Below are positions 1 to 11,000 of a stretch of 64,000 nt of DNA, in pieces. Made by a program: the position numbers and the translations under genes. The notes below the pieces were generated by a model. The model worked only from the letters and a program-made list of their open reading frames with translations, did no database searches and was not told where the DNA came from. Location: assembly GCF_963924675.1 (NCBI RefSeq), contig NC_089220.1, positions 112,422,697 to 112,486,696 of the forward strand, read 5' to 3'. Origin of the DNA: Phocoena phocoena (taxonomy: Eukaryota; Chordata; Mammalia; Artiodactyla; Phocoenidae). Numbering within the stretch: the stretch's first letter is position 1; each line of letters starts with the position of its first letter.

Positions 1-139
1 AGGAAGGAAGGAAGGAAGGAAGGAAGGAAGGAAGGAGGGAAGGAAGGAAGGAAGGAAAGGAGGGAGGGAAGGAAGGAAGGAAGGAAAGGAGGGAGGGAGG
101 AAAGGGGGCAGGGGGAGGGAGAGACGGAAGGAGGGAAGG
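1..139. repeat. (GGAA)n / GGGA microsatellite
   Basis: Purine-only tetranucleotide run at the left edge, degrading to gggagg and gggggc by about 139. It probably continues left of the window. Confidence 0.95.
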
Positions 140-627
140 GCTTCCATTCCCCTATGAGAGAATGGACACCCTTAGCACCGATCACAGGCGAGCACTGCAA
201 ATATTTCTACTCTCTGATGTGACAGACCAAAAACAATGTGTTAAGGTGAGTATGCTCGCCAATCTTCCTCAACCCCATCCAGTCCGCCAAAGACAAACCC
301 CTCATTCTCTACTCAGTTACCCCCTTCTCCTTCCTCCTGGACAGGGCAGCTTCTTTTGGGGAGGAAGAGGGCTAACTTGACCTATAAGTAATACAACATG
401 TTGAGGGGGAGGGACAGGGCAAGAGGAGAAAAGCAGGCCCCAGGAGTGGGGGTAGAGGGGGCTTAGGGACTTTAGGGGAATAAGGAGTTGGATTCCGGTA
501 GAGCCAGGGAAGAGGGTTTATAAGTGAAAAGGAAGTAGGAAGGAAAAGGGAGCTTGATAAGCACTGCTGTGGACTGTGTATTTGAAACCCTTTTATGTCC
601 TTGAAAACTTGAATAATGAATTTTTTG
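140..627. other. Non-repetitive intergenic stretch, nothing recognised
   Basis: No gene, known repeat or clear regulatory motif seen. Open frames here are short and lack any recognisable domain. Confidence 0.5.
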
Positions 628-947
628 GAATCTATAATACGACACAAATGAACATATCTACAAAACAGAAACAGACTCACAGACATAGAGAAGAGACCTG
701 TGGTTGCCAAGGGGCAAGGGGAGTGGGAGTTTGGGATTAGCAGATACAAACTCTTATATATAGGATGGATAAACAACAAGGTCCTACTCTGTAGCACAGG
801 GAACTATATTCAACATCCTTGACAAACCATAATGGAAAAGAATATATATATATAACTATGTCACTTTGCTGTATAGCAGAAATTAAACATAACATTGTAA
901 ATCAACTACACTTCAATAAAACTTTAAAAAATGAATAAAAAAAAGAA
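628..947 (+). mobile_element. L1 3' end fragment (cetartiodactyl type)
   Basis: Starts near ggaatctataatacgacac and runs through gtggttgccaaggggcaagg, cacagggaactatattcaac and cactttgctgtatagcagaa to ttcaataaaac and an A-rich tail. This is the standard 3'UTR of L1s in this mammal group. Related tails occur at 14,650-14,925, 37,410-37,582 and 39,194-39,334. Confidence 0.85.
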
Positions 948-1039
948 TTAAAAATTTTTTTAAATTATCAGGGATTGTTGAACTCTGCCTCCTAAATGTC
1001 ACGCTCACCAAGGCTCCTGAGGATCACACGGGCGTTTAA

Positions 1040-1205
1040 ACAGTGCCTTCCAGTTGGCAGAGGCTTTGCATGTGTTATTTCACAGCCACAACCAACCCGG
1101 GAAACAAATGATATCATCACCCCCATTTTTGGGTTAGGAACTGGGACTCAGAGCAGGACAACCAGAATCTGAAGACTGAATGAGAGTAAGAGGTAAAACT
1201 AGGCT
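1040..1205 (-). repeat. MIR-like fragment
   Basis: Inverted MIR order: gcatgtgttatttcacagcc, then atcatcacccccatttttgg and ggaactgggactcagagcagg. Confidence 0.5.
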
Positions 1206-1268
1206 GTGACACCAAGTCCCCTGTGCCTCCCACGATCTGCACTGCCTCCCTCTAACCAGTATGCTCAG

Positions 1269-1356
1269 AGCAGCGGTCCTCGGTCCTGGATGCACCAGAG
1301 TCACCGGGAGAGTCTGCAGAAAATGCATGTGTTATGGTCTCACCCCCAAGAGATTC
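1269..1356 (+). mobile_element. MER5A-type hAT fragment, cut by the following L1
   Basis: Reads like the 5' half of MER5A: agcggtcctcggtcctgg, tgcaccagagtcaccgggag and ggtctcacccccaagagatt. It stops abruptly where L1 sequence begins. Confidence 0.6.
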
Positions 1357-2438
1357 GAAGTCAATCTTGAACAAGAAGAACAAAGCTGGAGACATCAAAC
1401 TTCCTGATTCCAAATTATATTAAAAAGCTATAGTAACAGTATGGTACTGGCATAAAAACAGACACATAGACCAGTGGAACACTAGAGAGCCCAGACATAA
1501 ACCCACACACACAGTCAATAGATTTTTGACAAAGTTACCAAGAATACACATGGGGAAAGTATAGTCTCTTCAAAATGTAAAAGGTATAGGGAAAACTGGA
1601 TATCCACATGCAAAAAGAATGGAACTGGGTCCCTATCTTACACCATACACAAAAGTTAACTCAAAAATGGATTAAAGACTTAAATGTAAGGACTGAAACC
1701 ATAAAACTCCTAGAATAAAATACAGGGGAAAACTCCTTGACATTGGTCTTGACAATGATTTTCTTGGATTTGACACCGAAAGCATAGGCAATAAAAGCAA
1801 AGTAAACAAGCGTGACTACAATCAAACTAAAAGGCTTCTGAACCACATAGGAAACAACAAAAGGAAAAGGCAATCTGCTGAATGGGAAAAACTATTTGCA
1901 AACCAGATGTCTGATAAGGTGTTAATATCCAAAAATATATAAGGAACTCACACAGTTCAAAAACAAAAAAACCCAAATAATTAAATTTTTTAAATGGGCA
2001 AAGGACCTGAATAGATATTTTTCCGAACACATACAAATGGCCAACAAGTACATGAAAAGATGCTCAACATCACTAATCATCAGGGAAATGCAAATCAAAA
2101 CCACAAAGAGGTATCATCTCACACTTACGAGAATGGCTATTAGCAAAAAGACAAAAGGTAACAAGTGCCAGTGAGGATGTGAAGAAAATGGAACGCTTGT
2201 GCACTGTCACTGGGAATGTACATTGGTACAGCCATTACGAAAAACAGTATGGAGATTTCTCAAAACATTGAACATAGAGCTGCCGTATGATCCCACAATC
2301 CCACTTCCGGGTATTTATCAAAAAGAAATGAAAACAAGATCCTGAAGAGATATCTGCACTCCCACGTTCACTGAAGCATTATTTACAGTTGCCAAGACAT
2401 GGAAACAACCTAAGTGTTGATCAAAAGATGAATGGATA

Positions 2439-2642
2439 GGGACCTCCCTGCTGGCGAAGTGGATAACACTCTGCGCTCCCAATGCAGGGGGCCCGGGTTC
2501 TATCCCTGGTCGGGGAACTAGATCCCACATGCATGCTGCAACTAGGAGTTCCCATGCCATACTAAGGAGCCCATGTGACACAACTAGGGAGCCCGCCTGC
2601 CGCAACTAAGACCCGGTGCAACCAAATAAATAAATTTAAAAG
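2439..2642 (+). mobile_element. CHR-type tRNA-derived SINE inside L1
   Basis: Head ggacctccctgctggcgaag, body gatcccacatgcatgctgcaac, tail acccggtgcaaccaaataaataaat. It is flanked by near-duplicates agatgaatggata and agatggatggata. Confidence 0.88.
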
Positions 2643-2716
2643 AAGATGGATGGATAAAGAAAATGTGGTGTATATACAGACAACAGAATACTATTCAGCC
2701 TTAAAAAAAGAAGGAA

Positions 2717-2832
2717 GGGACTTACCTGGAAGTCTAGTGGTTAAGACTCCGCACTTCCACTGCAGGGGTGAAGGTTCGATCCCTGGTACGGGAGCTAAGC
2801 TCCTGCATGCCTCACGACGCAGCCAAAAAAAC
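2717..2832 (+). mobile_element. Short CHR-type SINE inside L1
   Basis: Head gggacttacctggaagtcta, box-B-like ggttcgatccctgg, short body and gcagccaaaaaaac tail. It splits the L1 sequence gaagga / gaaaccttgccatttg. Confidence 0.82.
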
Positions 2833-3312
2833 GGGAAACCTTGCCATTTGAGACAACGTGACTGGACCTAAAGGACATTATATTAAGTAAAATAAGCCAC
2901 TTTATGTGGAATCTTAAAAAAAAAAAAAAAAGTTGACGTCATGTTAACAGAGAGTAGAATGATTAGGAGAGCAACCTCTCAGGATGGGGAAAAAGGGGAG
3001 ATGGTAATCAAAAGGTAAAAACTTTCAGTTATAAGATGAATACATTCTGAAGACCTAATGTACAGCATGTTGACTATAGTTAATAATAATATACTTTATA
3101 TTTGAAATGTGCTAAGAGACTAGATCCCAAATGTTCTCCCCCCACACACACAAATGGTCACTAAGTAAGGTGGTGGGTATGTTAATTAACTTGATTGTGG
3201 TAATCATTTCACAATGTATACATATATCAAAACACCACATGGTACACCTTAAAAATTAATAAAAGTTAAACATATACATTTTGTCAACCATAACTCAATA
3301 AAGCTGGGGGAA

Positions 3313-3790
3313 AAGAATCCAGTGTTGTTTGGGACCTAGACCAACCTTCAAGAAATACTGAGATAAGTTGTGTGGACAATGTGGCTCTACAGTGGGCTGA
3401 GTTATTCTCCTGACCATGGAGGGTGGCCTCACACCAGAAAGGGTCAGTATGGAGGCCTCCCAAGGCAGGCAGGGCTGGTGGCTGAGCCAAGATGTTGGGT
3501 CATTCATTGTGCCCACCACACCTCCTGTCCAGGGAGCTTGGGACAAATGGGTGGGCCCTAGGATACCTGGACCACTTGAACAAGAGTGGTGGGCTTGTGG
3601 TTTGAGGAGGGATAGAGATAGCCAGGATCTTGCTGGGGTGTATCAGGAACACAGTGATGACCACCATGTGGGCCTGGGGACAAGGAAGGTGAGGGAGCAC
3701 AGCTAGGTTCCAGGAGACACGAGGGCCGTGCCTTTGGGACTGGAAGCTGCTACCATCAGACAGTCCTTTATGGTCCCACCATCCATCCAC
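3313..3790. other. Unique intergenic sequence, nothing recognised
   Basis: GC-moderate sequence with overlapping short open frames on both strands, none with a recognisable domain or splice structure. Confidence 0.5.
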
Positions 3791-4133
3791 TTTTTTTTTT
3801 TTTTTTTTTTTTAGTTGCATTGGGTCTTCACTGCTGCATGTGGACCCTCTCTATTTGTGGTGAGCAGGGGCTACTCTTTGTTGTGGTGCACAGGGTTCTC
3901 ATTGCGGTGGCTTCTCTTGTTGCGGAGCACAGGCTCCAAGCACATGGGCCTCAGCAGTTGTGGCGCGTGGGCTCAGTAGCCGTGGCTCGTGGGCTCCAGA
4001 GCACAGGCTCAGTAGTTGTGGCACACGGGCCCAGCTGCTCCACGGCATGTGGGATCCTCCCAGACCAGGGCTCGAACCCATGTCCCCTGCATTGGCAGGC
4101 GGGTTCCTAACCACTGCGCCACCAGGGAAGCCC
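3791..4133 (-). mobile_element. CHR-1-type SINE
   Basis: Inverted: a T-run of about 22, then gttgcattgggtcttcactg, long body, and head ccactgcgccaccagggaagcccc. Flanks share catccac-type target sequence. Confidence 0.92.
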
Positions 4134-4633
4134 CACCACCATCCACTTTTACAGTCATGGTTTCCTTTTGATTCTTGCCAAGAATTTAGACAAGTTCCTT
4201 TTAACAATTCCCCCTGCTTTTTCTGCAAGGCACTAACCACAAAGTTATTAACAAACTGTAATCAGTTGCTGTGTTGAAAGTGCAGGTTTGCTCACCATCT
4301 ATTCCTACCTCCTGCTCCAAGGGGTCCTTCCTAGAGAACAAACACCTACATGCACAGACTCCCTTGCAGCTAGAGTTCCACACTGATTTGGGTTCTACCA
4401 ATCGATGGACTCATCTGAAACTCAAATTCAGAACTGAGCCAAGAGGGGACAGAGGCAAACATGAGGCTCCCATTTTGTTGCAGAGGCACTGGGGTTCTAG
4501 AACATGCGACTGTGGCAGCAACTGCCCCGATACGGCCTGAATGGGACATTCTCAGAGGCCTGGTTCTTAAGAGTCACTCCTGGGAGCTCAGCCTAATGCC
4601 TATTTCTCCAGACCTTTCAGCAGTTCTAAAGGT

Positions 4634-4727
4634 CATTAAAAAAAAATTTTTAATAAAAATACATAAATAAAATTTTTTAATTTATAAATAATAAATTTTT
4701 AAAATTTTAATTAAAAAAGAATAAAGG
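4634..4727. repeat. AT-rich low-complexity tract
   Basis: Almost only A and T for about 90 bases (aataaaattttttaatttataaataataa). Confidence 0.85.
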
Positions 4728-4799
4728 TAATTTAATACTCTGCAATAAGTCCTTTTCTGCATAAATAGTCAGAGAGGATTCAGTTCTTGGCAGCTGAAT

Positions 4800-4920
4800 C
4801 CTGATTGATTCTGTCATTCAATGCCACAGCTGTCTTATCCACCATTGAGTCCCCAGTCTCTATCTGGAGCCTGGAACATAGTAGGTGCTCAGGAAATATT
4901 CATGCTGTACTGACTAGATG
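4800..4920 (+). repeat. L2 3' tail fragment
   Basis: ccattgagtccccagtctct, then gcctggaacatagtaggtgctcaggaaatatt, the usual L2 3' end wording. Confidence 0.6.
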
Positions 4921-5506
4921 AATACGTTTCCAGGCTATCTTACGGCTGCTCAGAGAAGTCCAGAGAAAAGAGCTGTGTCTACTGGGGGTCCAACTTTCCA
5001 GCCAGAGACAGCCCTCAGGGGCTGGAGGGGACAGCTTGACAGTCAGCCCTTTCCACCTGCTGGATTTGCCCCTTACTCACCAAGCGTCAGCCTCCTTGTG
5101 AGATCTGAAGGGTAAGAAGAGAGGAGAGGAACCAGTTCCCTCTCCGTCCCTGGTCCCTGCCCCTCCTGCCACCCACGAGTGACGATTGGAAATCTCTGGT
5201 TTCCCCTCACCTGAAGTCTTCTTCTCACAGGGAGTCCTTCAGGGCCCCCAGTCACTTCACAACAAAACAAACCCAGTCAGGGTGCAAATCAGTTCTATTG
5301 ATTTGCAATTAGAAGAATCAATTAAGAAAAACATTACAACAGTTTCTAATCCCTGCCATTAAAAAAATCACTCCACTTGAAAGGTTCTGAGTGGTCACAT
5401 CCTTCCCTGGGCTTCAGAACTGCTCTGTCTCCCCCTGTACTCAGAGACAGAGCCTGGGAAGCTGCAGGTTTCCCGCTGGAGCACCCCAGGTCCACTTCTA
5501 CTGATC

Positions 5507-5728
5507 ATTTAGAACAGGGGTCTCCAACCCCCTGTTAGGAACCGGGCCGCACAGCAGGAGGTGAGTGGAGGGCGAGCCCCAGCGAAGCTTCATCTGCCGC
5601 TTCCCATCGCTCCCCATCACCTGCATTATCACCTGAACCATCCCCATTCCCACCCCCATCCGTGGAAAAACTGTCTTCCATGAAACCGGTCCCTGGCGCC
5701 AAAAAGGCTGGAGACCGCTGATTTAGAA
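5507..5728. mobile_element. Non-autonomous hAT DNA transposon with 8-bp target-site duplication
   Basis: The element is 5515-5720 (206 bp), flanked by perfect direct repeats ATTTAGAA at 5507-5514 and 5721-5728. Termini are inverted: CAGGGGTCTCCAACC at the left and, as reverse complement, CAGCGGTCTCCAGCC at the right. The body (ggaaccgggccgcacagcagg; gaagcttcatctgccgc; gaaaccggtccctggcgcc) matches a common mammalian hAT family, here internally deleted. It has no coding capacity. An 8-bp duplication is diagnostic of hAT transposition. Confidence 0.9.
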
Positions 5729-7186
5729 GGATAATAAAAGCCTGACTCACTAGCTCTTGCTCTCACCTGGTCCTCAGGCATTTCCCTCCATGCTTGCAAG
5801 ATGGCTGCTACAGCTCCAAGCGGCGAGAGGTGTCCTGTACAGTTCTTGGGGTCTCAGAACACTCTGGGCCGTGTCCAGACGCAGGAAGCAAGAAGTCCCT
5901 TCTCCGCACAGCTTTTTACGAGCAAGGGATCCATTCCCAGAAGCCCCCACAGAGCCTCTGCTTTCTGGCCAGAACTGTATCACGGGGCCCCTTCTTGCCC
6001 ACCACTGGCGGTGGACTTGAACAAAGCTCTCTTTACTCTTTGGGCCAGAGAGGGACCCACACCACCCCTTAGGGCAGATGCCCCCACTTGGCTCTGCCAG
6101 CAAGGAGGGAGCAGAAGGGATGGGTACTGGATAGGCCACTGGCGGGTCTGCCCCTGGCCTCCGTGCTGCGGTGTGGGAGAAGGTGCGACTGTGCTCATTT
6201 CCCCCGCGCCAAAAGTTGCTGAGGGACGCCCCAGACCACACCCACAGGCAGGCCAGAGTCGGCTCTTGGCCTGTGATTGGATCTCCTGCTCTTTCCCGAC
6301 TGCGCACGGCACTTCCGGGGATATAAAGCGCAGGGGCAGGAAGTATGGCCCTGGCGCTGCCTCCCGCGGGGAGGTGGGAGGGGGGCAGGATTCCCAAAGC
6401 AGAGAGTTACCCCAGAAACGAACACTGTCCTCCCAGACACCCCAAACCGGTGAGAAATCCTTTCTGAGAAGCACTAGAAATTATTACTGTCTTAATGAAA
6501 CTCGGCCTACCTTCCTTGCATCGATACCCCGCCCACCGTAGATCCATGCCCCGCCCACCTTGCGTCCAGGTCCCTGCTGCCCTCCCCGGGAATCCTTCCC
6601 TGCTTTGGCTGCAGCAAGCAGGACCATGTATACTGTCCCCTGGTACATTAACATCCGCCCGAGCAGTCATTAACAGAGTTACCATCAATTTCTCCAGAAT
6701 AATTGCTATTGCACAGGGAACTTAATGGAATCTCAGGGTCATTTTTCATTTAAAAAAAAAAAAAGATGGGGGTGGGCGTAAAGCAAAAGGAAGGAAAGCA
6801 GGCCCTCGGCCAGCACAGGGCTGCTCTAGTCACCCCGCCCGTGGCGATCTCCAAGAGCCTGTGATGGGGAGCACGTGGTACTCTAGCTGGTTAATCACCC
6901 AGCAGAATGGAGACTGAGGCTTATTAGGCAAATGAAGCATGATGGATGTTTTATTTCAACAGTGGAATTGGGAGAAGAAGGGAGTCTGGGAGGGTCTTGC
7001 CGCAACAGCTGGATAAAGCTAGTCAGGAGGGGCCAGGTTCTGGTGTCTGGGCAAGGGGAGGGGGCACTGTGGACCCCAGCACATGGGAAGAGCAGAGTCA
7101 GGGAGGGGTAAGCAGCAGGAATTCTAAGCCCGACTCACAGCAGTAACGGGTTTCCTGTATTGAATAGGAAACCTTCAAATGATACC
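5729..7186. other. Non-repetitive, partly GC-rich intergenic block
   Basis: No SINE or L1. It holds a promoter-like cluster near 6300-6330 and two AT-rich, possibly conserved blocks at about 6610-6760 and 6860-6960. The longest open frames (5801-6541 plus, 5774-6397 minus) overlap each other and show no recognisable domain. Confidence 0.45.
6301..6327 (+). promoter_or_regulatory. Promoter-like cluster: ETS site followed by TATA box
   Basis: tgcgcacggcacttccgggg followed by atataaag, with TATAAA at 6322-6327. An ETS core (CTTCCGG) beside a TATA box in a locally GC-rich stretch is promoter-like. No transcript or coding exon follows that I can recognise, so activity is speculative. Confidence 0.25.
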
Positions 7187-7556
7187 CGTCCAGGGAGGTA
7201 AGACTTAAACCAGATCAGGGATAGCACACGCTGAACAACGCCCCTTGTTCCCCAAGGAAACCCCCGCGGGGCTCTTTCCTCCTAGGAGAGAGCCCTGCCT
7301 TGCTGGGGTGCCCTTCTCTTCAGGAGGAGGGACAGCTGTGGGCTTCGGTGAGCTGGGGGAGTGGCCCAGCCAGACTCCGCCCCCCTGCAGCCTGGAGGAC
7401 GGTGGTGACTGAAGGCTCTGGGAGGGGAGCCCTCTGCTGCATCTTGCTGAGGCCTGTACTGGGCGCTGGGGGTTTGCTCACAGATGGCTGGAGGAGCCTG
7501 TTTCCCAAGGGCTCAGAGAAGCTGGCAGGAAGTCCCCTGGGGAGGGAAGCTGGTCA
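7187..7556 (+). repeat. Copy A of a ~370-bp inverted duplicate, family unidentified
   Basis: This aligns along its length with the reverse complement of 9385-9761. Shared landmarks in order: gacttaaaccagat, ccctgccttgctggggtgcc, gaggagggacagctgtgggc, ccctgcagcctgg, cagatggctggaggagcctgt and tggggagggaagctggtca. Copies differ by many substitutions and several out-of-frame indels. I do not recognise the family; it may be an old LTR or a local duplication. Confidence 0.85.
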
Positions 7557-7589
7557 GTTCCAGCTGTTCTTAAGCACCAATCAGGCCCT

Positions 7590-7760
7590 GTGTCACCTCA
7601 CTGAATACGTCCCAATCCCCTGCCAAATACCATGGCTGTCTGAGAATTATTATTCTCACTACACAGATGAGGAAACCAAGGCTCAGAAAGGTCAAGGGAC
7701 TTGCTCAGAGTCCCTTGGCAAGTGAGTTCGGGCAGAGGCAAACATAGGCCCATGACTCTA
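7590..7760 (-). repeat. MIR-like fragment
   Basis: Inverted MIR core: ctcactacacagatgaggaaaccaaggctcag, then gtcaagggacttgctcagagtcc. Confidence 0.65.
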
Positions 7761-8189
7761 ACTTCGGCACAGATGGCAGGGCAGCTGAGCAGGCTCCTGG
7801 GGGATGGTTCTAGTTGAGTTCATCTTTTTCCTCCTTGTCTCCTTTGGGAGATGCTGGTCCGTCCAAGAGAAGAATCTCGTGTCTTCTGCTCTTGCATGCA
7901 TTTGTTCATTCAATAGACTTGAACTGGCCAAGTCCTAAGTGCCTGGTGTGTGCACTTAAACTTGAACCAGACGCAGGCCCTCAGGGGCCTCGGGGGTCTG
8001 ACAGCCTAGGAGGGCTGCAGAGGGGACCAGTGTGGGATCTGCAATCAGAGGCGGGGACTTGAGTCTTGGCTCTGCCGCTGATGAGCCCTGGCGTCCAGGA
8101 CAAATGCTTTAACTCCTCAAAGCCTCTCTATCTGTACAACGGAAATAAAGTTCATCTACTTTCCAAGATTATTGGAAGAATTGAAAAAG

Positions 8190-8490
8190 AGCTCAGGTCC
8201 ACAACCCCTTATCCAAATTCCTTAGGGCCAGATGTATTTCAGGATCCAGAACATTTTTTTTTTTGGAATTTAGGAAGGGAAGACGGTGGAAATACCACCT
8301 ATTTCATATCACTCCAATGATCTGGGACAGGGCCCTGTAATCAAATGCATTAACATTTCTGCAGGAAAACTAATGAATATTCACAGTCCATGGGTAAATA
8401 AAGACTAAAAATAGTTGCCAAATGAATTTTTAAAAAGCTTTTGGTGTTCAGAGTGTTTGGGAGCTCAGGATTGTGGATAAAGGATCTGGA
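8190..8490 (+). mobile_element. Tigger-like DNA transposon remnant
   Basis: ccacaaccccttatccaaattccttagggccag, then atttcaggatccagaac, and near the end gtttgggagctcaggattgtggataaagg. These resemble both ends of a Tigger-type element. It is diverged. Confidence 0.5.
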
Positions 8491-8494
8491 TAGT

Positions 8495-8705
8495 AATGAT
8501 AGCAGTAGGTACTATTTACTGAGCATTTGCTGATTGGCATGGATTAACTCACTGAATCCTCACAGCAAGTCCATGAGATCAGGAGCCATGATTATCCCTG
8601 TTTTGTAGTCAGGGCTGAGAGACCAGAGAGGTTGATTCACTTGCTTATAAGCACACAGGTGCTAAAGGGGAGAGTCAAATTGGACCCAGGCAGTCAGGCT
8701 TCTGC
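8495..8705 (-). repeat. MIR fragment
   Basis: Inverted MIR: ggtactatttactgagcatttgc, cactgaatcctcacagcaag, atccctgttttgtagtcagg and gagaggttgattcacttgc. Confidence 0.65.
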
Positions 8706-8897
8706 ATCTGTGCCTTCGCTCAGGTTAGAAATTGAGAAAGGTGGTGGGGCTGTGGGAGGGCCTCAGACAGCACCTAAGCCATCTTCCTGATGTGACAGAC
8801 AGGCACAGAGGGGAACAGTGAATTCCAAGGTCTCCTGCCCTCTTTCTGTCAGGGCTGGGAATAGAGCCATGTTTCCAGACTACTTATCCAGTGTGCT

Positions 8898-8925
8898 ACA
8901 CACACGCACACACACACACACACAC
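8898..8925. repeat. (CA)n microsatellite
   Basis: CA run with one G interruption (cacacgcaca), followed by a short tctttctctcttt tract. Confidence 0.95.
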
Positions 8926-9384
8926 TCTTTCTCTCTTTGATCCCATCCTTCCAGCCTCCACTTCCCCAGCAGCCACCCAAAACGTGCTTGCCCAGACTGA
9001 GGTGTCAGGTAAGAGAGCAGGACATCCATGGCACCCGGCCTCCTTTCTGCCTCTTCTCTCCTCCTGTGTGATGCCCCTCCCACCACCATCCCCTCGGGCA
9101 CCCACCTGCTTTTCCCCAGGGATCTAAAGCGGGTGGTAGCCGTGAGGGGATGTCCCTGGGCAGCAGAGGCCTCGCTGGCTCCTGACCCACACAGCCTCAC
9201 TTCCGCCTGACCTCACATACGCAGAGTGAGGTACGGGAAGCCTCACTGAGTTTAAATTCTAGCTCCTTCTCTCACTAGGCTGGTGAATGATGTCAGTCTC
9301 CTGAGGCCTCGAAAGAGGAACAGGTACTCCGCGAGGGATGGGGCACATTTGTGAGTTAACAAGGTGAGCTGGATGGAGCCTGAG

Positions 9385-9761
9385 TGACCAGCTTCCCTCC
9401 CCAGGAGACTCCCTGCCAGCCTCTCAGAGCCCTCGGATACAGGCTCCTCCAGCCATCTGTAAGCAAACCCCCCGCACCCAGCACAGGCCTCTGCAAGCTG
9501 CTGCTCAGGGCTCCCCTCTCAAAGCCTTCGGTCACCGCTGTCCCCCAGGCTGCAGGGGAGCGGGGGAGAATGGCCGCGGCCCAAGTGCCCCTCAGCTCAC
9601 TGCCGCCCACAGCTGTCCCTCCTCCCAAAGAGAATGGCACCCCAGCAAGGCAGGGCTCCCTCCTGGGGAGGAAACAGCCCCACGGGGTTTTCTTTGGGGA
9701 ATGAAGGAGGTCGTTCAATGTGTGCTGTCCCCAATCTGGTTTAAGTCCTACCACCGGGACA
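9385..9761 (-). repeat. Copy B of the ~370-bp inverted duplicate
   Basis: Reverse-complement partner of 7187-7556, separated from it by about 1.83 kb. In minus sense it runs from gtcccggtggtaggacttaaacc to gagggaagctggtca. It contains an extra GC-rich segment (gggccgcggccattctcc) absent from copy A. Confidence 0.85.
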
Positions 9762-9984
9762 CGTACGCAGTGGGCTCAGGACTAGTTCCCCCAGTCCACG
9801 AGCTCTTATCCCAGGGCCTCTTGGGCAATGGCCCAATGGTGCTCTTCAGAAAGCTGTGAGGCTGGGCCTGGGGACCACCCATCACCCTCTCAAATGTGAT
9901 GGGGAGGGCTCAGGGCTGCCAGCCCGGGAGCCATGGTCCCAGCCTTCTGTCTGCCGAGAGGAAATCGTTCTCTCTGCAGGATGG

Positions 9985-10170
9985 TTGATGGTTCACAGTC
10001 CAGATCTGTGAGTCAGGAACATGAGTGTGAACTCCAGTTCCACCACTTCCTAGCTGCGTACCCTCGTTCATCTCTCTCGACCTCTGTTTCTTCATCTGTA
10101 AAATGGGGACGATATTTCTCTTACTTCAAAGGGCTGCTGTGAGGATTAAACAAGATCGCTGATCCAACAG
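9985..10170 (+). repeat. MIR fragment
   Basis: Sense MIR: gttccaccacttcctagctgcgtaccctcg, cctctgtttcttcatctgtaaaatggggac and gctgctgtgaggattaaac. Confidence 0.75.
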
Positions 10171-10417
10171 CAAAGATGTATTGAGCCCCTGCTACGTGTC
10201 AGACACGCTGCTGGACGCTTTGGGTGGAGGGTTCAGCAAACAGACACGGCTCTGGCCTCCCCTGGAGCTTGTAGTCTGGTGGGTGAGCAGACAGTCAGGG
10301 AGCAGTATAACAAAATATGATGAAAAGAACTTGGCTTCATAAGTAAGAGTTCTTATTATCTACCTTTGGGGGTGTGGCTGTGCTTAGCTAACATTAATTA
10401 ATTAATTTAAAATTTAA

Positions 10418-10726
10418 TTAATTTATTTTTGGCTGCGTTGGGTCTTCGTTGCTGTGTGCAGGCTTTCTCTAGTTGCGGCGAGCGGGGGCTACTCTTCATT
10501 GCGGTACTAGGTCTTCTCATTGCGGTGACTTCTCTTGTTGCAGAGCACGGGCTCTAGGCGCGCAGGCTTTAGTAGTTGTGGTGTGCAGGCTCAGTAGTTG
10601 TGGCGCACGGGCTTAGCTGCTCCGTGGCATGTGGGATCCTCCCAGACCAGGGCTCGAACCCGTGTCCCCTGCATCGACAGGCGGATTCTTAACCACTGCG
10701 CCACCAGGGAAGTCCCTTAATTTATT
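10418..10726 (-). mobile_element. CHR-1-type SINE with perfect 10-bp target duplication
   Basis: The SINE body is 10428-10716, inverted (ttggctgcgttgggtcttcgttgc ... ccactgcgccaccagggaagtcc). Target duplications ttaatttatt lie at 10418-10427 and 10717-10726. Confidence 0.93.
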
Positions 10727-10824
10727 AAAGCATTGCTATGTATCAGTATTTATTATTTATTTGTGGGCTATTATGAGAGTTAAATGAGATTTTATATATA
10801 AATACGTAATATAACCATATATAT

Positions 10825-11000
10825 TGTATATGCATAATCTCAATGAACCCTCATAAAAATCTTATGCAGTAGGTATTTCCTCCATTTCTCAGGTAAGGAA
10901 ACTAAGGTTTAGAGAGGTAGAGAGACTTGCCCAAGGTCACACAGCATGTAAAGGGTGGAACTGAGACTCCGGCCCAAGTCAGTGTGCCTCAAAACTCCTG
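10825..11000 (-). repeat. MIR fragment
   Basis: Inverted MIR: aaccctcataaaaatcttatgcagtagg, ggaaactaaggtttagagaggtag and cttgcccaaggtcacacagc. Confidence 0.75.

Larger units (their letters stand above)
1357..3312 (+). mobile_element. Old L1 (L1MA-like) ORF2 3' part and 3'UTR, carrying two SINEs
   Basis: Plus-strand L1. It holds remnants of the ORF2 C-terminal coding region (gctatagtaacagtatggtactggcataa; ctcaacatcactaatcatcagggaaatgc; gtgtatatacagacaacagaatactattcagcc), then a 3'UTR with gttaattaacttgattgtggtaatcat ending cataactcaataaagctggggg. The reading frame is broken by stops and by two SINE insertions (2439-2642 and 2717-2832). It is a dead copy. Confidence 0.88.

Noticed and set aside
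2439..2642. tRNA genes suggested by A/B-box-like text in SINE heads
   Set aside because: These are tRNA-derived SINEs with A-tails and target duplications, without an intact cloverleaf.
5801..6541. 246-codon open frame on the plus strand (and 207 codons opposite)
   Set aside because: The frames overlap on both strands, have no recognisable domain, and run across the promoter-like cluster. Not supportable as a gene.
7300..7725. Possible protein shared between the two inverted copies (RPVLGAGGLLTDGWRSL)
   Set aside because: The shared stretch is flanked by out-of-frame indels between the copies, so the frame is not conserved. Treated as a repeat.
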